Assembly (NCBI GenBank): GCA_034927345.1
Contig: JAYFQE010000022.1
Span: 1 to 35,884 of the forward strand
Length of the DNA: 35,884 bases
Direction: 5' to 3'
Source: JAYFQE01 sp034927345
GTDB lineage: Bacteria > Bacillota > Clostridia > Saccharofermentanales > UBA5734
Shown here: positions 7,272 to 16,049 of the stretch, piece by piece
Layout: every line of letters begins with the position of its first letter
Position numbering within the stretch: the stretch's first letter is position 1
Program-made: the position numbers and the translations under genes
Notes under the pieces: model-generated
What the model was told of the DNA's origin: nothing
Seen by the model: the letters and a program-made list of their open reading frames with translations, nothing else
Databases searched by the model: none

Positions 7272-9101
7272 TTGCGTATGAGAAGCGGGAAGAAAATCTT
7301 CAAACTCCGGTATAAACTGGTTTTGTTTTATTTGCCGTTTATTCTGATTCCTATCCTGGTGCTCAGCCTTTATCTGACGATTGTCGTCGGCCGCAGCAGT
7401 ATCGAACAGTCGATACAGATTTACAGGCAGTCAACCAATCAGCTGCGCCAGAATATATTGAATGAATTGGATGAGTATTATTCAATCGGCTATGATATTG
7501 CCAGGGATACCAATATCATCGAGTATCTCAGCGAAACAAATAAAAAGGACGTCTATCTCTACAATTTTTATGCCGAGCGTATTCAGACGGTGATTTCGAA
7601 AGCCCGGTATCGCAAGCCGGATATACAGCTCCATATCTATACGCCGAATCAGAACTTGAAATTTTCCGGATTGTTTATCCGTAACGAAGCGTTATTTAAA
7701 GCAAAACAAACAGCCGTCAAAGATTACATGAGCTCGGTTTTCTGGGAAGGTGTTGTTCAGGAAAATGTATTGGAAAACAACACTCAGGTCGCCAGGAAGT
7801 ATTTAAGCTTACTGATACCGATTGCCGAATATAAACTGTCCTCGGAACCGATCGGGGTTCTGGAGATTCATGCCAATCTGGCGGATTTTGAGCACTATCT
7901 GGTCAATGGCGAAGAGGAAGAAAATGTTGTCTTGTTGACCGACGAACGAAGCCAGCCGATCATATCCAATGTAACTGTAACGGATGAGCTGATTAAAATC
8001 GCCCAGATGGATTTACCTGAAAATGAAAAATACGTTTTATACAACGGGAAACAATACTTGATTACCATTGATACGGTGGAGAGTAGTAAAATGGGGCTCT
8101 CCGGCTGGAAATTATGCAATCTGATTCCGCTGGATTATGTTTATCAGAATCAGCGGTATATTCAGCAGGCCAACTTGATTATCTGCATTGCGTGTATCAT
8201 CCTGGCGCTGCCCTTATTGATCCTTTTTTCGCATACCATAACCAAAAGGCTGGAGTATCTGGCCGACCGGATGAACGACATCCGGCACGGCGAATATGCC
8301 GTTTCTGTAACGGTTCCCGGTAACGACGAGGTGGCCTGGCTTGGCCGCCGTTTTAACCATATGCTTGAAGAGCTCGACCTCCTGACCAAACAAACCGTGG
8401 AGGCCAAGCTTAAGGAAGAACAGCTGGACAATGCCCAGAAAGAGGCGCAGCTGCTGGCTTTGCAGCGGCAGATCAATCCCCATTATCTTTTCAATACCAT
8501 GGAAAGCATCCGCATGAGCCTGATTTTGAAAGGTGATACCCAGACTGCCGAGTTGATTCAGATTTTTGCGGAGAGTTATCGCGAGATGATCGACGGTACG
8601 GAGAAAACGATTTCCCTGAATAAAGAAATCACCTTTATCCGCCGCTACTTCATCATTCAGCAATTCCGTTTTGAAGGGAAGATTCATTTGAAGATTGACA
8701 TTTCAGATGAATTGCCTAATTATAGAATACCGAAGTTCCTTTTGCAGCCGTTAATTGAAAATGCTGTTTACCATGGGCTGGAGCTTAAAGAAGGCGAGGG
8801 CAGCATCTTGCTTTCGATTTACAGTGATGTCTCATATCTGCATATTGATGTGTCTGACGACGGGATTGGCATGGGAGAAGCGGAACTCAACGAGTTGAAT
8901 GCATCATTGGGATCAAACGAGGAGACCGGGAAAAATACTGCGCTGCGCAATATAGCCAGACGGTTGCGGCTGATGTACGGCGCCGATGCGACGATGATGA
9001 TTCAAAGTGAGCAGGACAAGGGAACCAGGTTGTTTCTTTCTCTCCCGGTCAGGCAGCTGGAGGTGGCGCCGGATGTACAAAGTATTGATTTCAGAGGATG
9101 A
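7272..9101 (+). CDS. YesM-type sensor histidine kinase
   Basis: This 609-residue membrane histidine kinase senses an external signal, probably a sugar or binding-protein complex, and phosphorylates the regulator coded next. Membrane segments lie at about 15-39 and 300-322, with an extracytoplasmic region between them. A HAMP domain follows at about 323-375, then a coiled linker. The phosphorylated His404 sits in QRQINPHYLFNTMES, the mark of the HisKA_7/YesM group. The ATPase motifs LLQPLIENAVYHG and DDGIGM follow. The start may be TTG 7272 or ATG 7278; an in-frame TGA at 7260-7262 rules out anything earlier, and no strong ribosome site is seen. It overlaps the next gene by 29 bp. Confidence 0.92.
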   Translation: MRMRSGKKIFKLRYKLVLFYLPFILIPILVLSLYLTIVVGRSSIEQSIQIYRQSTNQLRQNILNELDEYYSIGYDIARDTNIIEYLSETNKKDVYLYNFYAERIQTVISKARYRKPDIQLHIYTPNQNLKFSGLFIRNEALFKAKQTAVKDYMSSVFWEGVVQENVLENNTQVARKYLSLLIPIAEYKLSSEPIGVLEIHANLADFEHYLVNGEEEENVVLLTDERSQPIISNVTVTDELIKIAQMDLPENEKYVLYNGKQYLITIDTVESSKMGLSGWKLCNLIPLDYVYQNQRYIQQANLIICIACIILALPLLILFSHTITKRLEYLADRMNDIRHGEYAVSVTVPGNDEVAWLGRRFNHMLEELDLLTKQTVEAKLKEEQLDNAQKEAQLLALQRQINPHYLFNTMESIRMSLILKGDTQTAELIQIFAESYREMIDGTEKTISLNKEITFIRRYFIIQQFRFEGKIHLKIDISDELPNYRIPKFLLQPLIENAVYHGLELKEGEGSILLSIYSDVSYLHIDVSDDGIGMGEAELNELNASLGSNEETGKNTALRNIARRLRLMYGADATMMIQSEQDKGTRLFLSLPVRQLEVAPDVQSIDFRG

Positions 9102-9798
9102 GTCGTTTATCCGAAACGGCCTGAAAGCGTTAATTTCCTGGGAGAAAGCCGGCTTTGTCGTGGCAGATTTGGTTGAAAACGGTTATCAGGCGCTGGAGAA
9201 AATGGAATCACAGCATTATGATGTCGTCATTACCGATGTCCGCATGCCGCGGATGGACGGCCTGGAGCTGATCAAGGCGATGAAGGATCGAAATATCTCG
9301 TCAGAAGTCATCATCATCAGCGGCTACCGCAATTTCGATTACGCACGGACCGCTATCGGTTATGGTGTGCGCAATTATCTGCTGAAGCCGATCAATATTG
9401 ATGATTTGCTTCATACTCTGGCTTCCATCCGCCGGGAGCTTGATCAGAAAAACGGTTTAGTTGAGACGAATGATACCGAACTGACGGCAAGGATAAAGTC
9501 CTATGTCGCTTTGCATTATCAGGAGGATATCAGCCTGCGGATGATCGGCGAGGATCTGCATTATAATGCGGTATATCTGGGCCGCTTGTTTATGAAAGAA
9601 ACAGGCGTTACGTTTCGCGACTATCTCAATACGGTCCGCACCGCTCAGGCTGCGGAACTTCTGGCCGAGGGCGGCCGCCGGGCGGCGGATGTCGCGGTGC
9701 AGGTCGGGTATAAAGATTTCAATTACTTCTGTAAAATATTTAAAACGCTTTACGGCACTTCGCCGGGCGAGTATAAAAAACAGGTTGTGCAGGATTGA
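9073..9798 (+). CDS. YesN-type response regulator with AraC HTH
   Basis: This protein has 241 residues. The receiver domain shows acidic residues at SEDE near the start, the phospho-acceptor Asp55 in VITDVRMPRMDG and the conserved Lys105 in LLKP. The C-terminal 100 residues form an AraC double helix-turn-helix, including ALHYQEDISLRMIGEDLHYN and VGYKDFNYFCKIFKTLYG. The chosen ATG at 9073 has GAGGTGG upstream inside the kinase gene, so the pair is coupled; an earlier start in this frame would overlap the kinase gene further. Phosphorylated YesN-type regulators usually activate the neighbouring sugar transport genes, here the permeases that follow. Confidence 0.93.
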   Translation: MYKVLISEDESFIRNGLKALISWEKAGFVVADLVENGYQALEKMESQHYDVVITDVRMPRMDGLELIKAMKDRNISSEVIIISGYRNFDYARTAIGYGVRNYLLKPINIDDLLHTLASIRRELDQKNGLVETNDTELTARIKSYVALHYQEDISLRMIGEDLHYNAVYLGRLFMKETGVTFRDYLNTVRTAQAAELLAEGGRRAADVAVQVGYKDFNYFCKIFKTLYGTSPGEYKKQVVQD

Positions 9799-9803
9799 CA
9801 TAA

Positions 9804-9817
9804 AGAAAACGCTCTAA
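9804..9817 (+). promoter_or_regulatory. Possible catabolite-response (cre) site
   Basis: AGAAAACGCTCTAA agrees with the CcpA cre consensus TGAAAACGCTTTCA at 11 of 14 positions, between the regulator gene and the sugar permease gene. Carbon-source repression would fit the transport genes, but one imperfect match is weak evidence. Confidence 0.3.
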
Positions 9818-9843
9818 AGACATCTTTTAGTATTGTTTGTCCT

Positions 9844-9892
9844 ATATGACGTTTATTTTGTCACTTTTTCAAGGTTGATCGATAGCGTATCG
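9844..9892 (+). promoter_or_regulatory. ATATGACGTTT motif (copy 2) and CGATA palindrome before the permease genes
   Basis: ATATGACGTTT at 9844-9854 repeats exactly the motif at 7218-7228. A short palindrome CGATAGCGTATCG lies at 9880-9892. Both are in the 177-bp gap before the permease gene, the expected position for activator sites. No strong -35/-10 pair can be named with confidence here. Confidence 0.4.
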
Positions 9893-9975
9893 TTTGAATA
9901 TAGCACAGAATAACTTTTTCTGCCCTATATGTTATTAGCTTTACCAAGTGCCTTGATGAGTAAAGGATGGAATCA

Positions 9976-10935
9976 ATGCAAAAGATGGAATCGATTCTGA
10001 AAGCGGAATCCAATCATGCGCCAAAGTCGTTCAGTGCCAGACTGAGACGGCAATATCAATTGTATTTGATGCTGGTGCCGGCGATTATTCTGGTTGTGAT
10101 CTTTGCTTATGCCCCGTTGTCCGGCTGGATTATGGCATTTACGGACTACGAACTGGGGAAAAACATGTTTACAGCTCCCTGGGTGGGCCTGAAGGAGTTT
10201 ATCAGTTTCTTTACCGGTGTAAATGACGCCTGGTACACCATCCGCAACACCCTGGTCATTAATCTGATGAGCCTTTTTGTAGAGCTTACGGCTGCCTGCC
10301 TTTTTGCCATTTTGCTTAATGAAGTTCAGTTCAAGCGGATCAAGAAAATTGTTCAGACGAGTTCCTTTTTCCCATATTTTGTTTCCTGGGTTATTACTTA
10401 TATGATTTTCAATTCGTTTCTGGCCGTGAAAACCGGCGTCGTCAACCAGGTCCTCGTTGAGACGGGCATCACAAATCAGGGCATTAATTTTCTGGGCGAT
10501 GCCAGGTATGCCTGGGGTTTGATCCTTTTTGTCAATGTCTGGAAGAGCATTGGCTATAACAGCGTTATTTTCCTGGCGGCTTTAGCCGGCATCGATCAGG
10601 AGCAGTATGAAGCCGCCAATATTGACGGCGCGACCCGATTCCAAAAAATCGCTTATATCACCATTCCGGCCTTGGCGCCGACGCTGGTTATTTTACTGAT
10701 TATGAATTCCGGCTGGATATTGGGTTCGAATTTTGAAGAATACTATCTTTTTACAAATAGCTCAAACTGGGAAAGAATGGAAGTCCTCGATCTGTATATT
10801 TACAACTATGGCCTGAAGCATTTGAATTTCTCATATGCTACGGCGGTTGGCGTTGTAAAAACCTTTGCCAGCATTATTATCTTTACCCTGGTTAACTTTA
10901 CGGCTAAGAGGATTAACGGCAAATCTTTGATGTAA
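9976..10935 (+). CDS. Carbohydrate ABC transporter permease, LplB type
   Basis: This 319-residue inner membrane permease has about six membrane segments and belongs to the LplB/YtcP-associated group that carries complex sugars. The EAA loop that contacts the ATPase reads EQYEAANIDGATRFQKI. ATG 9976 is preferred because AAAGGA lies 8 bases before it; ATG 9967 overlaps that site. Neither the window nor this locus carries a matching sugar-type ATPase gene, which is common because such systems share a general MsmX-like ATPase coded elsewhere. Confidence 0.92.
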   Translation: MQKMESILKAESNHAPKSFSARLRRQYQLYLMLVPAIILVVIFAYAPLSGWIMAFTDYELGKNMFTAPWVGLKEFISFFTGVNDAWYTIRNTLVINLMSLFVELTAACLFAILLNEVQFKRIKKIVQTSSFFPYFVSWVITYMIFNSFLAVKTGVVNQVLVETGITNQGINFLGDARYAWGLILFVNVWKSIGYNSVIFLAALAGIDQEQYEAANIDGATRFQKIAYITIPALAPTLVILLIMNSGWILGSNFEEYYLFTNSSNWERMEVLDLYIYNYGLKHLNFSYATAVGVVKTFASIIIFTLVNFTAKRINGKSLM

Positions 10936-10959
10936 TGCACAGACAAGGAGCATGTGAAA

Positions 10960-11844
10960 ATGGCAATTAAACATAAAGCAACGGTCGGGAGCATCGTCTT
11001 TGATAGCGTGGTTATGGCGATCATGGTTGTTGTTACGCTGGTCTCCCTCTATCCGTTTCTCTATATCGTCTTTTATTCGCTAAGCAATTCAGGCTTGATC
11101 GGGAAGGGATTGCTCCTGTATCCCAAAGGTTTTAATTTCGATGCCTACCGGCTCATGCTCCAGGTCGAGAAAATTCCGCACGCCTTATTGATATCGGTCT
11201 TGCGTTCAACGCTGGGCCCGGCCGGCTGCATCCTCGTCTCGTCGCTGGCCGCTTTTGCCTTGACGCACCGCGATTTAATGGGAAGAAGCTTTATTGTCAA
11301 ATTTCTGACGATAACCATGTACTTCTCCAGCGGGATGATCCCAATGTATATCTTGATGAATACCCTGCGCTTGTCCGGTACGTTCTGGGTTTATATCATT
11401 CCGAGTTTGTTTGGCGTATATGACATGATTTTAATAAAAACCTACATGGAGAGCCTGCCGGCGGCTCTGGAAGAAAGCGCCATGATAGACGGGGCCAGCG
11501 ATTTTACCGTTTTGTTCCGCATCATCTTGCCCTTAAGCAAGCCGGTGCTCTCGGCAATTCTGCTTTTCAACTGCGTCGGCCAATGGAACGCCTATGCCGA
11601 TACCATGATTTACAACGACACGCAAACCGAACTGCATACCCTGTCCTATGTTCTGATGAATTTCATACAAACCAGCACCAGCAGCGTCGAATCGGCGCGT
11701 CAGAAAGCCCAGCTTCAAACCATCAATACCACGTCTTTGAAAATGGCCATGACGGTTATCACCGTTATTCCGATCATGTGTGTGTACCCGTTCTTGCAAA
11801 AACATTTTGCCCAAGGATTGCTGATCGGATCGATCAAAGGATAA
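10960..11844 (+). CDS. Carbohydrate ABC transporter permease, YtcP type
   Basis: This 294-residue permease is the partner of the preceding one in the membrane pore. It has about six membrane segments and the EAA loop LEESAMIDGASDFTVLFRIILP. The start chosen is ATG 10960, 9 bases after AAGGAG; the GTG at 10954 is too close to that site. It follows the LplB-type gene by 24 bp and precedes the binding-protein gene, completing the usual gene order. Confidence 0.92.
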   Translation: MAIKHKATVGSIVFDSVVMAIMVVVTLVSLYPFLYIVFYSLSNSGLIGKGLLLYPKGFNFDAYRLMLQVEKIPHALLISVLRSTLGPAGCILVSSLAAFALTHRDLMGRSFIVKFLTITMYFSSGMIPMYILMNTLRLSGTFWVYIIPSLFGVYDMILIKTYMESLPAALEESAMIDGASDFTVLFRIILPLSKPVLSAILLFNCVGQWNAYADTMIYNDTQTELHTLSYVLMNFIQTSTSSVESARQKAQLQTINTTSLKMAMTVITVIPIMCVYPFLQKHFAQGLLIGSIKG

Positions 11845-11867
11845 ACCAGGCAAAGCTGTGTATTAGT

Positions 11868-11883
11868 CGGCAGATAGCTGCCG
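11868..11883 (+). other. Intercistronic hairpin before the binding-protein gene
   Basis: CGGCAG and CTGCCG pair perfectly around ATAG, with no run of T behind. Hairpins at this spot often protect or partly terminate the message so that the binding protein is made in excess over the permeases; that role is inferred. Confidence 0.45.
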
Positions 11884-11915
11884 GTTGATATAAAAAATTA
11901 TGGAGGGATGAAATA

Positions 11916-13664
11916 ATGACTAAGAAGATTCTCGCGATTATTCTGGCGACTGTCATGATGGCTGCAGTTGCGACCAGCTGCGCGCAGTCTCCCACCACGA
12001 CCGGGAGTACCGGCGGAACCGGCAGCACGACGGCTGCGGGATCCACGACAACCGCTGCCCAGACCGAACCAAAAGAGGATTATGTCATCGAATATCTGAT
12101 TCCGGGCGCAAAGGACACCAAGAGCCTGGAAAATGATGTCGGTAAAAAAATCTACGAAAAATTCGGGATTCAAATCAATGTTGTCGGTTATGCGGGCGAT
12201 TGGGAAGAAAAATGCGCGCAAATGCTGGCCGGCGGCGATTATACCGACATGCTCCAGCTTCAGGGCAGCACGATGGTCAAGAAATACATCAATGCCGGCG
12301 CGCTTCTGGATATCGGCGCTCTGGCGGAGCAATATGCTCCGAATTTTCTTGAATTCTATAAAGACTCCATTCCTTATTGGAAATTGAATTCGGAAGACGG
12401 CAAACTGTACAATTGGACAGCCAATACGCCGGACGTCGAACATGCCACAACACCCCGCTTCGATATGATTATCCGCAGCGATGTCCTGGAACAACAGGGT
12501 TGGCCGGAAGTTCTCGATGAGGATTCTTTTGTCAATCTTCTGAAACAAGGCTTAAAGGACAATCCGACGACCGACGGCAACGACACGCTGGGTATGGTTG
12601 CCGGCGCTCAGGAAGACTGGGTTCTCGGCGACACGATGATGCAGTTTGCCAGCAAGGGCCGGTATCCTGAATATACGAGTCCGGCTGCCTGGGACACGGA
12701 TACGAATAAATTTGTTGACGGCATTCAAGATGTGCCGGCCTGGAAGAGCGGCGTAAAATTCTGGAACACCCTGTATCGCGAAGGTATCCTGGATCCGGAA
12801 TGCTTTACAGATACCGACGCGGTTGCTACAGAAAAACTCAATTCCGGCAGAGCCCTGGCAACCGTATATGTCACCTGGAATATGGACGCTGTCAATAATA
12901 ATCTAAAATCCCTGGGCAAAGAAAACATGCAATATGTGACCATGCCGATTATGCTGAAAGAACAACAAGCGGCCGGCCAGAAACGGATTATCCCAATTAT
13001 TGACAATTATGATTACCAGAGCATTGTTATTACGAAAAATGCCAAACATCCTGACAGGATCATGGAATTACTCAACTGGGTTGCTACCGAAGAAGGTCAG
13101 ACCCTGCTTGGCTGGGGCGTTGAAGGCAAACACTATACCATGAAAGACGGTCTGCGCAGTGTAACGCAGAATTATCTGGATTGTGTCAATGGCGTATCGG
13201 ACGACAAGACCTTTAACGACGGCGTCGGAACGTATTATTTCCTCGGACTTTCAGCCGGTTATGACAAAAATGAGCAGGTTTACAATCTTGCTTTCGACGA
13301 GTCTGTTAAGAACCTGGCGATGAGTGATCGCCTGAAAGCCGTATATTCACATTATGGTTGGAAAACGGTTACCGATCCTTGGAAGAACAACAAGAATTTC
13401 AAATATGAGATGGTACACAGCGGCATATATAGCTCCGTTTCCCTGGAGCCGGGCAGCGATGTAGAAACAACGGCGACCAAGCTGAAAGAATACAAAATGA
13501 AGCAGCTTGTCCCCTTGATCATGGCTGAAAACGAAGGCGAATTCGAATCCCTTTGGGCCCAGTTCATCGAAGGCTATAAAGCCCTGCATCCGGAAACGGT
13601 TGTCAGTGCCTACAATGAGTTATACGGTCAGCTGGAAACAAAACTCAACAGTCTTTCCAAATAA
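11916..13664 (+). CDS. Sugar-binding lipoprotein of the ABC transporter, LplA type
   Basis: This 582-residue extracellular solute-binding protein begins with a signal peptide ending in the lipobox AVATSC, so it should be anchored to the outer face of the membrane at that Cys. A threonine/glycine-rich linker follows, then the binding domain. Its length is typical for the LplA/YtcQ group paired with YesMN regulators. The ribosome site GGAGGG lies just before the ATG. The substrate is likely an oligosaccharide or other complex carbohydrate, not identifiable from the sequence. Confidence 0.92.
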   Translation: MTKKILAIILATVMMAAVATSCAQSPTTTGSTGGTGSTTAAGSTTTAAQTEPKEDYVIEYLIPGAKDTKSLENDVGKKIYEKFGIQINVVGYAGDWEEKCAQMLAGGDYTDMLQLQGSTMVKKYINAGALLDIGALAEQYAPNFLEFYKDSIPYWKLNSEDGKLYNWTANTPDVEHATTPRFDMIIRSDVLEQQGWPEVLDEDSFVNLLKQGLKDNPTTDGNDTLGMVAGAQEDWVLGDTMMQFASKGRYPEYTSPAAWDTDTNKFVDGIQDVPAWKSGVKFWNTLYREGILDPECFTDTDAVATEKLNSGRALATVYVTWNMDAVNNNLKSLGKENMQYVTMPIMLKEQQAAGQKRIIPIIDNYDYQSIVITKNAKHPDRIMELLNWVATEEGQTLLGWGVEGKHYTMKDGLRSVTQNYLDCVNGVSDDKTFNDGVGTYYFLGLSAGYDKNEQVYNLAFDESVKNLAMSDRLKAVYSHYGWKTVTDPWKNNKNFKYEMVHSGIYSSVSLEPGSDVETTATKLKEYKMKQLVPLIMAENEGEFESLWAQFIEGYKALHPETVVSAYNELYGQLETKLNSLSK

Positions 13665-13699
13665 CTTTGTAACCGAATTTGAATAGATCATGGAACACA

Positions 13700-13745
13700 G
13701 AAGCGGCGTTTTATTTGATAAAAATGAAATGCCGCTTCATTTTAT
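13700..13745. terminator. Bidirectional terminator between convergent operons
   Basis: GAAGCGGC at 13700-13707 pairs with GCCGCTTC at 13731-13738, and the stem extends to 17 bp with two G-T pairs around the loop GATAA. T-rich tracts follow on the plus strand. It separates the binding-protein gene from the opposing ABC operon; the minus-strand reading frame ends just inside this region. Confidence 0.8.
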
Positions 13746-14383
13746 CTCACGTCTGTCAAAATCCCGGCGTCCATTTCACAGACGGTGTCACAGAGTTCAT
13801 CTACATCCTTTGCCTGATGACTGGCCAGAATAATCGTTTTACCCAGCGCGCGCAATTCTTTCATCAATTCGCGCATCTGCTGCACCCCGCTTTTATCCAA
13901 CCCGTTAAGCGGCTCGTCGAGGATCAGGATCGATGGATTCTCCATGATCGCCTGGGCGATGCCGAGACGCTGGCGCATGCCAAGGGAATATTTGCCGACA
14001 GGCTTTTTCAAAGAGGGATCAAGGCCGACGCGCCGGATGGCTTCCCGGATGCCGGCGGCATGGACCTTTTGCTTGAGCGAAGCGAGAATCTCCAGATTCT
14101 TCATGCCGGATAAGTATGGCAGAAATCCTGGCGTTTCGATAATGATCCCGATGTCATCGGGGAAATCGACATCTTTGCCGACTTGCTGATGATTCACGAT
14201 GATCTTGCCGTGATCAGGGATCAGAAAACCGCATATGCATTTCATGAGCACAGTCTTGCCGCTGCCATTATTGCCTGCAATCCCATGGATTTTACCGGGC
14301 ATAAAATCATGGGTGACATTGACCAGAACCCTGTCGGCGCCGAATTTTTTACTCACATTTTGAACGCTGACGGCTGCATCCAT
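13742..14383 (-). CDS. ABC transporter ATP-binding protein (ABC-2 type exporter)
   Basis: This 213-residue ATPase has Walker A GNNGSGKT (37-44), the signature stretch LGMRQRLGIAQAI and Walker B ILILDEP. It is short but complete for this class. The start ATG at 14383 follows GGAGGG; a longer version beginning upstream would overlap the previous permease gene. It is the last gene of the blaI operon and would energise the two membrane proteins coded just before it. The substrate is unknown; exporters under BlaI/BlaR1 control often deal with antibiotics or peptides. Confidence 0.9.
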   Translation of the reverse strand: MDAAVSVQNVSKKFGADRVLVNVTHDFMPGKIHGIAGNNGSGKTVLMKCICGFLIPDHGKIIVNHQQVGKDVDFPDDIGIIIETPGFLPYLSGMKNLEILASLKQKVHAAGIREAIRRVGLDPSLKKPVGKYSLGMRQRLGIAQAIMENPSILILDEPLNGLDKSGVQQMRELMKELRALGKTIILASHQAKDVDELCDTVCEMDAGILTDVR

Positions 14384-14385
14384 CG

Positions 14386-15288
14386 TTAGCCCTCCATTCC
14401 TGCGAAATGAAAATTGAACTTCCGCATCGACCGCAGCGCCCAGATAAAACACAGACTGATCGACACGATAAAAAGGATATAAGTCTGCCATAAACGCGGC
14501 AATTGGTCGTAACCAAAATTATGCATAGAATAGGTGGCCTGGTTTAGCGGTGAAAGCCAGCCGACAGCCACATTGGCTTTATACATCAGCTTTTTGGGGA
14601 GCTGAAACAACGTTTCGAAAGACTGCGGCTTAAGAAGAAACCCAAACAGGCTGAAGGCGAAGACACTGGTCGATCCGGCCAGCTGTCCTTTGCGGATATT
14701 AACGGTCAGCATGATAAAGGCCATCAGCAAGGTATAAAGAAGCATCAACAGGAAGATGGCGCCCATACATTCATAGGGCGTGCTCATTTCCAGCGTCTTG
14801 ACCAGGGCAGGCAGCGCCACTGCCGTTCCATCTCCCGAATAGGCAAGGATGGCCGCCGTTTTGCTCCACATATTGCCGGTAAACGAATGACTCAGGCATA
14901 ACAGTATGGTCGAAAGAAGGATAAACATCATATAGACTCCTGTTGCCAGCGTGATGTAGACCGCCTGTCCTATGAGCCACAGCGTTCGATTCGTACGTAT
15001 CAGGTAAAACGGCGTACCGGCACTGATCAGCGGCATATCGGCGAACAGCAGGACCAGGAGGAGAGAAGAAAGCAAAATGGAATTGCTGTCCCCGAATGTC
15101 CAGACGAAGGTTTCGACAAGCTGCAGGGTAGTCGAGTAATCTTGCGCAAAGCGTACGGCCTTGTCTGAGAGCAGGAAGCACAGAATGAACGCCAGGGCAA
15201 AGGTGATGTAAATACGTGGATTTCTAGGCCATTGCCGGAAATTATAGACGGCTACCGCGTTAATCTGCCTGAGTTCAGACATGAGCAA
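14386..15288 (-). CDS. ABC-2 type membrane protein
   Basis: This 300-residue protein is rich in hydrophobic segments (about six) and has no recognisable catalytic motif. Its gene overlaps the end of the preceding permease gene by 14 bp and is followed at once by the ATPase gene, so it is read as a transmembrane subunit of that exporter. No specific family name can be given from the sequence. Confidence 0.75.
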   Translation of the reverse strand: MLMSELRQINAVAVYNFRQWPRNPRIYITFALAFILCFLLSDKAVRFAQDYSTTLQLVETFVWTFGDSNSILLSSLLLVLLFADMPLISAGTPFYLIRTNRTLWLIGQAVYITLATGVYMMFILLSTILLCLSHSFTGNMWSKTAAILAYSGDGTAVALPALVKTLEMSTPYECMGAIFLLMLLYTLLMAFIMLTVNIRKGQLAGSTSVFAFSLFGFLLKPQSFETLFQLPKKLMYKANVAVGWLSPLNQATYSMHNFGYDQLPRLWQTYILFIVSISLCFIWALRSMRKFNFHFAGMEG

Positions 15289-16043
15289 GCTTCTTTCCGG
15301 CGATCAGAACAAAGACAGAACAGAGTGAAATGATCATTCCGGCCAGTAATAAAAGTACGCCCAGATTGCCCAGCGCCCAGACATCGGAGGGGAATAGCCA
15401 TTCTTTGGGATAAAATAAAGAAAAGCCGGAAAAATAACGTTCGTGCAGGATAATCAGTAAATAGTAAAAGATAAAAGGCGAGGCGTAAGCCACATATCTG
15501 TTCATACTCAGGGCAGCCATGACAAAACCGGTCAATGACCAGAGCGCGCCTGAGATGGCGTAAAAGGTTGCCGTCATCAAGGTTTGCGGCGATATAAGCC
15601 TGTTCGGCTATACGCGGCGCTGAAGGCTGTTCCAGCGGGATGAAAACCAGGGCTGACAGCCCGTATGCCAGGACGATGCCGACAAACAGGACTAATCCGC
15701 CCGAAAGTCCGCAGGCGATGAGTTTACCCTTAATATAGGACGCTGTACCTGCACGGTGCAGAAAGGGCTTGATAAAACCGCTTTTCATGTCATCCACAAA
15801 GGCCGCCGCGAAAGGCAGGGCGCAAAGAACCGGCAGCGCCATCATCAGCGCGTCGCCGGACAAGGCGTTCGTGATCAATTGAGCATGATATCCGTTTTGC
15901 CGAAGAAAAGGATTTCTTGCGCCGCCCACAAGGCTCTCCAGTGATGATACGGCAATGACGCCGATCGTTCCGGCTGCGCCGGCGACAAACCCTTTTCCGG
16001 TCAACGCGCGCTTGATATCTGTCATCATGACCGATTTGTCCAT
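15275..16043 (-). pseudogene. Frameshifted ABC-2 membrane protein
   Basis: Reading from ATG 16043 gives a membrane protein up to about residue 150 (AEQAYIAANL). The frame then turns into arginine- and cysteine-rich, non-membrane sequence. A second frame, readable from about 15600 to its stop at 15275, continues as a good membrane protein (SPQTLMTATFYAISGALWSL). The combined span is 769 bp, one base more than a multiple of three, so a one-base gain (or two-base loss) near 15585-15600 explains it. The rest of the operon is intact. It could be a real inactivation, a programmed shift or an assembly error; without the second half the exporter would lack one pore subunit. Confidence 0.75.
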
Positions 16044-16049
16044 ATTCTG

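Noticed and set aside
8214..8687. Antisense open frame of 157 codons within the sensor kinase gene
   Set aside because: The plus-strand kinase has all motifs in this stretch; the antisense frame has no ribosome site and no family features.
11898..12548. Antisense open frame of 216 codons within the binding-protein gene
   Set aside because: It lies opposite the signal peptide and linker of a clear lipoprotein; high-GC codon bias keeps the antisense frame open.
14771..15181. Open frame of 136 codons inside the ABC-2 membrane protein gene
   Set aside because: It is a second frame of a well-supported membrane protein gene on the same strand, rich in arginine and cysteine, with no ribosome site.
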